Source: Taiwanofungus camphoratus
Taxonomy: Eukaryota; Basidiomycota; Agaricomycetes; Polyporales; Taiwanofungaceae
DNA length: 64,000 bases
Reading direction: 5' to 3'
Assembly (NCBI GenBank): GCA_003999685.1
Contig: CP021221.1
Coordinates: 124,001-188,000 of the forward strand
The first letter of the stretch is position 1, and the number at the start of each line of letters is the position of its first letter. The notes under the pieces were generated by a model, which was not told the DNA's origin, made no database searches, and worked only from the letters and a program-made list of their open reading frames with translations. Both the position numbers and the translations under genes were made by a program. Positions 33,604 through 44,925 of this stretch are shown piece by piece.

Positions 33604-35835
33604 ATGTTTTTACGCATATCAATACTCATCTCCTATGTCCTCGTCATCCTCCTCTACGGCGCCAACGCAGACCCAAATGCAGGAGCATCTGGGTCGTCTC
33701 TCTATCCTCCTGGCCTGCTGCCCCTGATCAACCGCGCTAACGCACTGCTAAGTGCTGGACAATTCAATGATGCCGCAAAAGCCTATTCGGAAGCGATAGG
33801 TGAGTAAACACGGGTTTGGGCTCGATAGTGCATACTCTTCGTAGGAAAAGGGATGTGGTCACTTGTACTTTCAACCTTTTGTTGTCGATCGTCAAATTGT
33901 TGAAAATATTACTGTTTGAGGCCAAGGGAATGCTGCGGGGAGCAGAGTGAGCAGAACACAGAACGTGTCCAGGGAGTGACGCTCTTCAGGTGGCTACTTC
34001 CTGGGAATGTTGCGCGTTCTTCGCATCCTGATTCTTGGATGTACATACCTACATCGAGTCGAGCAATCGTGATCGACACTTCCAGTGCTGGGTCATTCTA
34101 AGCTTTCTAACTGCAGTTCCTCCTATGCACCTACCATTGTCTGCAGGAACTCAATGATACCTACAGATCAGTCCCCCGCGGATTACCTCCTCTACTACAA
34201 GCGCGCCACTGCGTACTACTCGCTCAGCCGGCACCCCGCCGCGCTCGCCGACTTCGACAAGGTGCTCTCGCTCACCGGCGGCTCGTTTGATAAGGCGCAT
34301 CTGATGAAGGCGCGCATCCACGCGCGTGATGGCGCGTTCCCCGCGGCGCGCGACGCGATCAAGAAGTACACCGCGAAGGTGCGCGACGAGGCTGCGCAGG
34401 AGGTGCTCTTCGGGATCAGCGAGGGCGAGCTCGCCGCGCGTAAGACGGGCCAGGCGATGCGTGCGGGCCTGTGGACCGCGTGCGTCGAAGCGGCGAGCAC
34501 GGCGCTTGCGACCGCGAGCCATAGCGCGGAGCTGAGGCAGCAGCGGGCGGACTGCGCGCTGGCGGCGGGGGACGTCGAGGGTGCCGTGGGCGACCTGACG
34601 TACGTTTTCTCTCTTGTATACTTTTCAGACTGTGCACAATTTGGTACAGACGCCTGACGCACCTGACGACGCCCTCGACCTCGCTGCTCATGAAGATCTT
34701 CCGCCTCTCGTACTTCCTCGGGCCGTACGCGCCCGGGCAGGCGCAGTCGCCCGCGCTGTCCACGCTCAAGCAGTGCCTGCACTACGACCCGGACTCGGCG
34801 CAGTGCCTGCCCGCGCATAGGCTCGTCAAGGGCCTCGACAAGCAGTTCGCCGCGCTCGAGCGCGCGCTCGCCGCCGAGGACTGGCGCGTGGTGCTCGACG
34901 TTGCGGTCGCGGGCAAGGGTGGCAAGGCGGGGCTCGCGGATGCGTTCGACGCTGCGCTCGACACGCACACCGCGCGCGCGGCGCTGCAGCTCGCCCCGTT
35001 CGTCCCGCCGCCGGACGCGCGGCGCACGTCGCCCCGGCGCGAGGCGGTGCTCAGGGCAGCGTGCCGCGCGTACACGAAGCTCGGCGAGGCGCGGCGCGGC
35101 GAGCGCTGGTGCGACGCGCTGCTGGCCATGGAGGGGCGGGGCGACGACGCGGACGGGCTTGCGGGGCGGGCGGAGGCGCTGATGGCGAAGGAGGAGTGGG
35201 AGGAGGCGGTGCGGGTGCTCGAGCGCGCGTTTGAGGCGAGCGGACGCTCCAATCGCGAGGTGCGTTTGTGCTGTGGTTTGTATCGCGGTGAAAGTTGGGC
35301 TGGTGTTCATGCGTATGCTCGAAGATCCACCAGAAGCTGCAGAAGGCGCAGAAGCTGTTGAAGCAGAGCCGCCAGAAGGACTACTACAAGGTGCTCGGTG
35401 TTGCGCGTGATGCGGACCAGAAGACGATCAAGAAAGCCTAGTATGCCATCTCTCTGCCTTGACTTTCCAAAAAGATTGGAACACTAACTTTTTTGAAGCC
35501 GGAAAGCAGCAATGAAGGCGCACCCAGACAAGGGTGGCAGCGAAGCCAAGATGGCATCCGTGAATGAGGCATATGAGGTGCTCAGCAAGCCAGGTGCGTC
35601 CTCCGCTGCAAACATCATCATTGGTTGAATTTCACACTCTCATACCATAATAGAGCTCCGACAGCGCTTCGATAACGGGGACGACCCGAATGACCCCACG
35701 ACGGCACAGGGCGGGTACCCATTCCCCGGCGGCCCTGGCGCGCAACATTTCGCGCAATTCTTTGAGGGCGCTGGTTTCCCTGGCGGGTTCCAGTACCATT
35801 TCAGCCCGCCAGGACAGCATGGGCGCGGGCGCTAG
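33604..35835 (+). CDS. ER-resident TPR / DnaJ co-chaperone (DNAJC3 / p58IPK-like)
   Basis: Model: 33604-33799, 34167-34599, 34650-35259, 35325-35440, 35499-35593, 35654-35835; 543 aa. Signal peptide at residues 1-22 (MFLRISILISYVLVILLYGANA). TPR repeats fill about 35-400: LLPLINRANALLSAGQFNDA, ADYLLYYKRATAYYSLSRHP, AELRQQRADCALAAGDVEGA, AVLRAACRAYTKLGEARRGE, DGLAGRAEALMAKEEWEEA. A C-terminal J domain follows (QKDYYKVLGV ... KKAYRKAAMKAHPDKGG) with the HPD triad at 460-462, then a Gly/Pro/Phe-rich tail (AQHFAQFFEGAGFPGGFQYH). This combination is diagnostic of DNAJC3. The protein delivers unfolded clients to BiP/Kar2 in the ER lumen and stimulates its ATPase. No KDEL-type signal is present at the end (GQHGRGR). 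Confidence 0.92.
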
Positions 35836-37682
35836 ACGTGCTTGCTCGTGCTGCTGGTGTTGCGTGTTCGGCCGTGCTTGGGCGGGCACCGGATGGACTC
35901 GGTGTGTGGTCCGTGGCCTATCGTTCGTTCGCTGTACCTTTTTTCTGCCTCTTGCAAAATTACCCTGCTGTGCTGTGCAATGTATTATATGTAATATGTC
36001 GCATCGCCGAATGGACATTTGTCTTATCTGGACAAGGACGATGTGCCCAGCGTGCTGACACGGGCGTTGCAATGGCACTGTGAAGTCACGCGCCATCGTG
36101 TTTCTCCTTGCCATGTGCCTTCTGGGACGTTTTCTAGCTCCAGCCTGTCTACCCTTCTCCATGCAGCTGGCCGATGCACAGGTCTTTCATGCATGCAGTG
36201 ACGGCGAGCTTGAGCTTGAATGGAGGACAGCTCTCGGATTTTAGTGTCAATACTGTTTGCGACCGATGATTGTAAACGCTGCAGTGCAATTGTACCATAA
36301 CGTTGGCTCGGTCAGTGATTAAGACAATGTGGCACTGATACATATGTCGGTTCAAACCATTGGATTAATGTAGAAGCTATTCTGCATTCTCTGTATCCAC
36401 CGGACTTTCAAGCTCTAGACTTGTCTCAGGTAGTAATATGGATATGGGTCTATTATATATCCGAATGTTTTTGGACACCAGTGATAGCATAGGTAACGAT
36501 ATAGCATCAACCAGCTGTATGACCATTTTGTCACCGTCTATCGAAATGTGTATTCTGCTGATCACGATCCTTCGTCTCTTGATCGAGGTATTACTCGCCC
36601 TCCAATTGTTTCTTTTCAAGCAATATAACTGACCGCCAACAGATCACGGTTTTTGCTATGAACCACGGCGTCAAGTTCGGAGACGACACTTCCAGCGTTG
36701 AAAGCTTGTCGTATGCACATCCCATGTTGTCGCCGGGACTGGCCCACAGCTTCACGTGAATTACATTGGCCAGGGACAGGCCAGCAATAACATTCTATCT
36801 GCCAAAGACGGAGGTCACCGGATGATCGATGAACTCGTTGTGCCTCTTCTCTCTCACCGCTAGTTGTGTCTTTGCTGCTTATGCTTCTTACGAGATTGCC
36901 ATGTTGGGTGCTGTGCAACGCAGTCATGCATGCTCGGGCGCATATACGAATGGAGTTGTATCTTTTCCGGCATCGTCTGTACATACTGTAAGTACGCACC
37001 TCATTCTTTCCCAAGCTGCTGATTCCTATTCCCGAATTCATCTATCAGGGATAAAGTCTCGGCCAATATATGTTGGCGTTATGTAAGACATCACCTTGTC
37101 GAGACGTAAGCCAACGGTTGTTATTAGCTCATCTTTCTCTGTGGTGCTATACTAACACGTACTCATCAAACGTCTTCATCAGTTGTATTGAGATCGAGAC
37201 GTCTGACAGCACGTACATGGCCGCATTGTAGCATTGATCATACTATTCCCACAGTTGTATTTGGGAGACCCCCGTGTCCTTGGTCAGCGAACTGACAGTG
37301 ACTCCTAGATACCTATGTTGAGATTCGCAAAAAGCTATCAGACCCAAGATTCCCCAGATGGAATTTCAAAGGTCGATCGTGAATCAAAAAGATGTCTCCA
37401 TCGTCTTCATCTAAGGACCAAAGGCGCTTATGTTTTCCCCATTCTGAACGATAATTTGGCAATCCCCGAACACGAGGCAGGAAGGTCTCATTAACGCAGA
37501 GCGCTTATGGAACGCCAGCCAAATTCGAACCATCTCCATCGTCTAACTACCTTCTTGTCCATACACACATTGACTCTGGGAAGTAATTCCAACCATCGGT
37601 GAGTGCATTAGGCAGGCTGAAATCAGTTCAGTCACTAATCTGAAATCATGATATAATCGCTTTGCAGTGATTAGGATTTGAG
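35836..37682. other. 1.85 kb without a resolved gene
   Basis: Positions 35836 to about 36110 are the 3' UTR or downstream flank of the co-chaperone gene, and part of it is duplicated at 38580-38640. The remainder has short open frames only (for example 36616-37041 minus) with no recognisable domain. Confidence 0.35.
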
Positions 37683-38156
37683 ATGTTTTCCTGGCTCTTC
37701 GGTTGGCTCAATCCGCGAAAAATGGTTCCAAGCGTTACGATCCGATGCATTCGAGTCCCTGCTGACGGATCGCCACCGCACATGATTGTTCTCAATACGA
37801 TTGACATTTATGACGAAGGGAATGTGGATTCCTTTCTGTTCCACATTCCTGATGTTCGGGCCTTTTGGGGGTCCAAAACAAGCTGGAGATATCGCGATTT
37901 GGCGATGATAACCATTGAAAATCAGCCCTCTACCACGCTCAACGGCTGCTATTACGGCTTCAAAAGCTTCAACATGGATGAGCTTCCTGCCAACAAGCAT
38001 GTCTCGGGAGGAATCCGTGGTGACGCATTCATTGCAAAGGTAACTGCGGAAGAGTATGATGAGCATGGTTGGGCAACTTGGACGGACGTTCCGCCGGAGC
38101 TTTTGCAGGATCGATTTGTTCTGTCAACAATTTTGGGAAGGCTAGCTGAAATGTAA
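37683..38156 (+). CDS. Orphan intronless ORF, 157 aa
   Basis: An uninterrupted frame with no introns, starting MFSWLFGWLNPRKMVPSVT and ending RFVLSTILGRLAEM. I do not recognise it. It has a mixed alpha/beta-looking composition with many aromatic residues (HIPDVRAFWGSKTSWRYRDL, YYGFKSFNMDEL, EEYDEHGWATWTDVPPELL). The first ten residues are hydrophobic but too short for a clear signal peptide. It lies between the DnaJ gene and a decayed duplicate of that gene's 3' end, which suggests a rearranged spot. It could be a small lineage-specific fungal protein. Codon composition is more AT-rich than in the neighbouring housekeeping genes. Confidence 0.55.
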   Translation: MFSWLFGWLNPRKMVPSVTIRCIRVPADGSPPHMIVLNTIDIYDEGNVDSFLFHIPDVRAFWGSKTSWRYRDLAMITIENQPSTTLNGCYYGFKSFNMDELPANKHVSGGIRGDAFIAKVTAEEYDEHGWATWTDVPPELLQDRFVLSTILGRLAEM

Positions 38157-38356
38157 AAGTAATGACTCTGGACTTGGAGATACAGCTACAGACACTGGTT
38201 AATTTGTTCCAGGTGTTTGGTTTTGATTTGGAGCTTAACTCAGATTGGCATTTGTTGTAGGGATGCTCCAGTTCTGACGACCGCAATTGACACTATTTCT
38301 GTTCACTGACTATTTGATGATGCGTCTTGAAAGGTGCACGGGTACTTATTCCTTAG

Positions 38357-38650
38357 TGGGCCCGGCATGCAACAGTTCGCGCATCCCAAGTTCCAGGGCG
38401 CAGATTCCTGTCTCAGCATGGGCATGAGCTTTAGACATGCTTGCTTGTGCCGCTGGTCACGGTGCTGCGTGTTCGACTGTTCTTGGCGGACACCGAACTC
38501 AGTGTGTGATCAGCGGCTTTCTTTCTGTTCTTCGTTTGCTACAAGTCCTTCTGTCTCATACAGGTTTACCCTGCTGTGCTGTGCAACACATCATGTATTA
38601 TCTGTCCCATCGTCGAATGGACATTTCACATCTACCTCCATTCGATGGTG
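38357..38650 (+). pseudogene. Decayed duplicate of the DnaJ co-chaperone 3' end
   Basis: It aligns in order with about 35732-36030 of the DNAJC3-like gene: the coding end (ggcatgcaacagttcgcgc against ggcgcgcaacatttcgcgc), the stop region (gggcatgagctttagacatg against gggcgcgggcgctagacgtg) and the 3' flank (taccctgctgtgctgtgcaa in both; cgaatggacattt in both). Many differences are CG to TG or CA. No upstream exons of the gene are seen here, so only the tail was duplicated or has survived. Confidence 0.75.
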
Positions 38651-39042
38651 CATGAACAGGGACGTGCCCTTGAACTTTTGCCTTGGCAGAAGCGTGCCAG
38701 TTCATGGGCGTTTTGGTATCACTCTACTTCGGTCACCACTTGAGTCGGTGAGCTGGAGAGTAACGCAAGGAGATTCTGTCACGACCTCCGCGAGGGTACG
38801 CCAAGCGTACAAAGTTATGACGATGGCGACGCGATCAATTCCATGTGGGAAAAGGATATTGATGGGAACAAGAACATAACAAGACTCAGGATGGCACATG
38901 CTGCGTTGTCCTGGCTCAAAATATGAGATACAAGACATACGAAATACGATAGAAAACTCGGAATGAGGATATCCAACTCAAAACATACCGCATTAGGAAG
39001 GTGGTAACTACGCGCGGTAATGTGATCGTGCGGCATTCTTTT

Positions 39043-39056
39043 TGCCAAGTGTCCTC
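39043..39056. repeat. Target-site duplication, 3' side of the 39-49 kb LINE
   Basis: The 14 nt TGCCAAGTGTCCTC at 39043-39056 recurs exactly at 49378-49391. The poly(A) of the minus-strand LINE (a run of T, 39057-39079) starts directly after it. Confidence 0.93.
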
Positions 39057-39375
39057 TTTTTTTTTTTTTTTTTTTTTTTAATTCTTCGGGTTTATACTCC
39101 ATACGACGTAGGTACATGTAGAGTAATAATGATAATAAGTGGGCATCCGCGCCCTCATGAGCGGTACACCTACAGTTTTCAGTGTCCTCGTTATGTGGTG
39201 TGGGCATATAATCCAACAAAGCCTGCAAAAGGAAAGGTACAGTCATCCATAGGACGCCGTACCCAACCCCCGCCTGACCCGCTTTTCACGCTCTATGTGT
39301 TTTACTCGGCCCGGTGATACCGTACCGTCAGTATTACACCCTATGAACTGAGTTTAGCCCTACAGGTTTCGGGCC

Positions 39376-41577
39376 TCAGTTATCGTTCGGGTAGATAGGG
39401 GGGTCGTTGCAAATACTGGGTTCCGCTATCCCCTCATCTACCCAATTATGGTATAGTTCAAACGCCTTTGCATCGGCGTCATACCATTCACAGAAATCAC
39501 GGTATTTTCCACCCAGGGCTGTGGTCATACCGGGATCTAAATGTCGGTCCACATGGAACCGCTGCCATGCCGCTTGTCTTCCGACAGTGTGGCACATAAG
39601 ACGAGCACGAGTGAATGTTCTCGTGCACGCAGCTTCAGCTTCAAGCAGAGATTCCGCTAGAATCTCCGCCCAATCAAATGTGGAGACCATCGGGTTGAGC
39701 CGAAGGAACTCCATAATGTCATCCGGGGTCCATCTCCTCTGTTCAGGGGGCCCCATCAGAAGCAAGTCTTGAGGACCCTGTTGGCACTTCGTTCTGACCC
39801 AGAATGGGCAGTCGAAGAGCACATGTTCCCTGGTTTCCTCCGCTCCGCACAAGCAGAGATGAGGGCCTGGAATATTGAACCTAGAGCGGTATTCACCACC
39901 TGGGAAATGGTTGATGAGCATACGACACACGCGTGCCACCTCCTTGTTGGACTTGCCAGCTGCCTTCAGGACCCACGTGCCCTTGGCCATGGTTCCATGC
40001 AGCAGTAGGGCGTCCTCGGTTACTTTCCATAACCGGTGACCGCAATAGCTGGGATTGTTGACTAATGTCCCCCAGCGCTTTTTGACCCTTGCCTTGACAC
40101 GAGCAAGGGCCATTGATTGTGAGATGAATTCCGGTTGGGGATCATCCAATGCTTTCTTTGCGAGTTCATCAACGAACTCATTCTGAAAAATGCCTTTATG
40201 GGATGGAACCCAAAAAAGGACAATGCGTCGGCGTTCATCAGCATCAAGGAACGCTCGGACGTGTTGAGAGGCCATGACCGCTGCCATCTGCGACGGCCCG
40301 ACCTCTGGCTTGAAAATCCGGTCGAGTGCCGATTGGTTATCGGAACAGACTATAAGGGTGGTGATGTGGGCAGGGACATCACAGACTGCTTCACGCAGCC
40401 CGCGCGCCAATGCCAGCATCTCTGCATTGAAGCTCTGGACCTTGCCGGCCCTGAACTTCTCATGGGCAACGTGGTCTTCCCCGTCAATGACGAGCCACGC
40501 GCTACCTGATCTCACTGTTGGCGCATTTGTATACGACCCATCAGTGAACAACATTCGCCCTTCTGGCTGGGCCAGCTGGCACCGGAATTCCGGCCACCGG
40601 GTGAACTCCAACCAGTCGGTGAATTCTGGTGAGCGTTTGTTTGGACCCTTTCTGTCCAGGAACACCCGCTCGAAGCGATCAATGTACCAATCCACGATCC
40701 GATCACCAGGCCGCGTCTCCGGATGGAGTGGTGCAAAGTCTTCTGATGACTGTCGCCCGATGCGATCTATGAACGTCATAGGGGTGACAGCCTGTTTTTT
40801 GCCACAGCGTGAATTAAGTGGCCATGGCGCAGTGATATTGGTGACGTTGGTCGCCCAATAGGGTGGAAGGGTGGCCCTCATTGGGTGCCCTTCGTGAATT
40901 TGCCTCGCTCGAAGCACAGCTTTTTCCATGTATCGGTCGACCTGGATGCGGATGGGGACCAACCCACCCAACATCTCCATTGCCCCGATCGGTGTGGTCT
41001 TAAAACAGCCAGTAATCCACCAGGCTGCTCTCGACTGAGCGGTCTGCAATTCTTTTGCAGCCCATTTGAGGCCCTTCCACTGTGGGTTCCACCACAGTTG
41101 AGCACCGTATAGCATCAACGGGACGACGTGTGCAATATAGAGCCGCCGCTTGTTGATGGGATGGAATCCGCGTGTCGAGTTACCGAGCATGCGGAGTGCG
41201 TTGCACGTGCTAGCCGCCTTATTGGCATAAAACCACACGTGCGCATGGAAGCTAAGCTTGGGGTCCAAGAAGAACCCAAGATAGCGCATGGTGTCCTTTG
41301 CTCGCAAAGTGACGTCATGTCCATCAGTCCGGATGGTTAGATCTGGTCCGAGTGGTCGAAAAGTCGAATACCCCTTCTGGCGCTTCCAGAAGTGCATTAA
41401 CTCCAACTTATCTCCTTCTACACCTAAACCTAAACAGTTCAGGTCGCCAACGAGATCATGGAAGACATCTGCCAAAATGACGTTGTTCTTCAATACAAGG
41501 GCTTGCGGGCTGTCGTCAACAGTCTTCGGTGAAGCCGCCATGATGAGACCGTCGTTCACGTAGAACTGGGTCCCGGT
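39376..41577 (-). pseudogene. LINE ORF segment: RT motif C onward, RNase H, zinc-finger tail
   Basis: An open frame of about 730 codons ending at the TGA at 39376. It begins just beyond insertion B with RTGTQFYVNDGLIMA, where the RT catalytic F-x-D-D box reads YVND. The thumb and connection region follows (MRYLGFFLDPKLSFHAHVW, LMLYGAQLWWNPQWKGL). RNase H has its four acidic blocks (MLFTDGSYTNAP, SFNAEMLALARGL, IVCSDNQSALDRI, PSHKGIFQNEFVDEL). The tail has CLCGAEETREHVLFDCP. The RNase H active residues are intact. Confidence 0.9.
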
Positions 41578-41581
41578 ACGG

Positions 41582-44500
41582 TGATACGACCTAGGGGACC
41601 CTGGCACCTAGGGAGTGCTCCGCAACGTGGCTGTGGGGTAGTGTGATAACTGTGGTGATGTGAGGGTAGGAGCTACAACCTGTATGATACCGGGAAACCT
41701 GTATGTCTTGTTTTTGTAAGTAGGGGAGTAAGGGGTCAAGGGTCCTGCACAACAGGATCTTGTTCCTAAGTGCTATACTATCCCTAAGGCCTTGCGAGGC
41801 TCTTCGAAGTACGCAAAGTTCTTCGAGATTCTGCGAAGTCCTTCGAAGTTTTAGCTAAATCACACAAGCTGACTTCGTAGGTGCTGCGAAGTCCTTTTAG
41901 CTAGAGTTAGCTAAAGGGCGTAAGGCTTAGAGGTTTGATAGAGCGAGGTGGGTGAGGTTTGGCTAGCGTAGGAGACCTGTAGGAGAGGTCGGAGAGTTCG
42001 AGGGCGTAGGGAGATGTACTATAGCCTGAAACTAAGGCTATAGGAGAGTCGTAGGGCTATTCGTAGGATGTAGGGATAACGCAACGTGAGCCTAAGGGTA
42101 TAACTAAGGCGGAGGCCCACCGGTGATGAGTCCCGTAGCCTCCTGGGCCCCGAATCGCAATTTTAGGAGCTTTCTAATCCCCCAACCGACCACTCTAAGA
42201 CTCTCCTACAGCCTACGACAGGAGGGATAGGTCCCTATAATATTCCTAACGCCCCCTCTCCTTCCTAAACCCTCCTAACACCCTACGAAGTCTGGCGAAG
42301 TCACACGAGGTGCTACAAGATTCCAAATGCTAGACGCGAAGTCCCTAACTCCTGCTAAGTCCACTATTGGACACTGCCGGTCCTCCCATACTGTTTCATT
42401 GGATCTAGGTCCTATCTACTACATCACTCATTCCGGGCTTAGCTAAGAAGTCGTAGCTAAGTCTCTCCTAGCTCTTGTGATTGCAGCTACCTCCGATAGG
42501 CTCCGAAACGGTCCGGAGTTCTGGAAGTTGGACTTAGGAAGCCTTGTGCACCTCTATGGGTCTCGATCCTATGCCATAAGGTCATCCTAGGGCATACCCA
42601 TATGACCCTCCACCCAGTTAGGACACCTCCTGCCCCGATTAGGCCAAGTCCCGCTGCTAAGAACTTCGTGCGCTCTTAGCCCACTAAGATAGGTGATCAT
42701 GGCGCATGGCTGCTCTCAGATAGTCATCCCGCCCTCGTGAATGAAGTTGGTCACCTTTCTACCGTACGTAGTTCCCCTGTTTCAGTTCCTAATTAGTTCC
42801 TATCCTCCTCATGTTCACTTCGGAGTCCATGCACTTTAGTACACATTTCGGACTCGTAAGGATCACTTTGCGCAAGATTAGTTCACCTCACGCTCCCCTA
42901 TTTAGTCAGAGGTAGTTTACTATGTAAGAAGAGAGACCCCTCAGTGCACGCTTCTCTCTTTGGAATACCAGTTCCCCTGTAGCTCTGATCTCAGGAAAGC
43001 ACCGCGAGTACAACCTTAGGAACGGTCTTAAGGTCCCTAAGTCTCCACCCCAGCTCCGTTTCAGTACCTTTGAACTACGTCTACGCTCGCGATATATCTA
43101 CGAACCACGTCTACGCTTCCCGAACTACACACTACGATCCACAAAGTCGCCGTGACTTCGCACCTTTCAGCACCTCATATAGCATCTACCCGGTGGGCCT
43201 CCGCCTTAGTTATACCCTTAGGCTCACGTTGCGTTATCCCTACGTCCTACGAATAGCCCTACGACTCTCCCATAGCCTTAGTTTCAGGCTAGAGTACATC
43301 TCCCTACGCCCTCGAACTCTCCGACCTCTCCTACAGGTCTCCTACGCTAGCCAAACCTCGCCCACCTCGCTCTAACAAACCTCTAAGCCTTACGCCCTTT
43401 AGCTAACTCTAGCTAAAAGGACTTCGCAGCACCTACGAAGTCAGCTCGTGTGACTTAGCTAAAACTTCGAAGGACTTTGCAGAATCTCGAAGAACTTCGC
43501 GTACTTCAGAGGGCCTCGCAAGGCCTTAGGGATAGTATAGCATTTAGGAACAAGATCCTGTTGTGCAGGACCCTTGACCCCTTACTCTCCCACTTACAAA
43601 AACAAGACATACAGGTTTCCCGGTATCATACAGGTTGTAGCTCCTACCCTCACACCCTCACAGTTATCACACTACCCCACAGCCACATTGCGGAGCACTC
43701 CCTAGGTACCAGGGTCCCCTAGGTCGTATCACCGGGTAGATGCTATATGAGGTGCTGAAAGGTGCGAAGTTACGGCGACTTCGTGGATCGTAGTGCGTAG
43801 TTCGGGAAGCGTAGACGTGGTTCGTAGATATATCGTGAGCGTAGACGTAGTTCAAAGGTACTGAAACGGAGCTGGGGTGGAGACTTAGGGACCTTAAGAC
43901 CGTTCCTAAGGTTGTACTCGCGGTGCTTTCCTGAGATCAGAGCTACAGGGGAACTGGTATTCCAAAGAGAGAAGCGTGCACTGAGGGGTCTCTCTTCTTA
44001 CATAGTAAACTACCTCTGACTAAATAGGGGAGCGTGAGGTGAACTAATCTTGCGCAAAGTGATCCTTACGAGTCCGAAATGTGTACTAAAGTGCATGGAC
44101 TCCGAAGTGAACATGAGGAGGATAGGAACTAATTAGGAACTGAAACAGGGGAACTACGTACGGTAGAAAGGTGACCAACTTCATTCACGAGGGCGGGATG
44201 ACTATCTGAGAGCAGCCATGCGCCGTGATCACCTATCTTAGTGGGCTAAGAGCGCACAAAGTTCTTAGCAGCGGGACTTGGCCTAATCAGGGTAGGAGGT
44301 GTCCTAACTGGGTGGAGGGCCATATGGGTACACCCTAGGATGACCTTATGGCATAGGATCGAGACCCATGGGGTGCGCAAGGCTTCCTAAGTCCAGCTTC
44401 CGGAACTTCGGACCGTTTCGGAGCCTATCGGAGGTGGCTGCGATCACAAGAGCTAGGAGAGACTTAGCTAAGACTTCTTAGCTAAGCCCGGGATGAGTGA

Positions 44501-44800
44501 TGTAGTAGATAGGACCTAGATCCAATGGAACAGTATAGGAGGGCCGGCAGTGTCCGATAGTGGACTTAGCAGGAGTTAGGGACTTCGCGTCTAGCATTCA
44601 AAATCTTGTAGCACCTCGTGTGACTTCGCAAGACTTCGTAGGGTGTAAGGAGGGTTTAGGAAGGAAAGGGGGCGTTAGGAATATTATAGGGACCTATCCC
44701 TCCTGTCGTAGGCTGTAGGAGAGTCTTAGAGTGGTCGGTTGGGGGATTAGAAAGCTCCTAAAATCGCGATTCGGGGCCCAGGAGGCTATGAGACTCATCA
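41582..44800 (-). mobile_element. TG...CA (solo-LTR-like) element B, carrying nested element C
   Basis: Inserted in the LINE between RT motifs B and C, in the orientation opposite to element A. Left end TGATACGACC (41582), right end ...GACTCATCA (44800), with near-duplicated target ACGG (41578-41581) and ATGG (44801-44804). Removing it restores the LINE frame (HSVQPGRTGTQFYV). Without nested element C and its duplication it is about 1607 bp. It has no coding capacity. TG...CA ends, a short target duplication and lack of genes are what a solo LTR shows; a non-autonomous DNA transposon with only a 4 bp inverted repeat is the alternative. Confidence 0.85.
42124..43731 (+). mobile_element. TG...CA (solo-LTR-like) element C nested inside element B
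   Basis: 1608 bp, left end TGATGAGTCC, right end GGTCGTATCA, flanked by exact 4 bp duplications CCGG (42120-42123 and 43732-43735). The empty site is confirmed by element A, which carries the uninterrupted sequence on the opposite strand near 45984-46000 (ctatccggtgggcctccgcc). It is the same family as A and B and has the same orientation as A. The reverse-oriented pair B and C makes this block a very long imperfect inverted repeat. Confidence 0.9.
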
Positions 44801-44804
44801 ATGG

Positions 44805-44921
44805 CCCGGTTGTACTGAATGGACAGGCGCCCACTTGTGTATGACCGGTGCAATGTAAACCCCAGATAAAATCGGGGATAAACTTGAACCCTGGCCGACT
44901 CCGACATCGAAGTCAGATGGA
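44805..44921 (-). pseudogene. LINE RT motif B island stranded between elements B and A
   Basis: A 117 bp piece of LINE coding sequence. Translated on the minus strand it gives PSDFDVGVGQGSSLSPILSG and then VYIAPVIHKWAP, RT motif B (the G-x-G-Q-G-S block) and its follow-up. It connects in frame to FNGILTD on the right (46685 onward) and to RTGTQFYV on the left (41577) once A and B are removed. Confidence 0.92.
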
Positions 44922-44925
44922 TCGG

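Noticed and set aside
34216-35310. 364-codon minus-strand open frame across the DnaJ/TPR gene
   Set aside because: Shadow of the GC-rich TPR exons; it crosses intron positions of the real gene and has no family features.
43070-43375. 101-codon open frame inside element C (with related frames in B and A)
   Set aside because: Built from repeated ctacg/cttcg motifs of the non-coding element; the corresponding frame in the other copies is interrupted.
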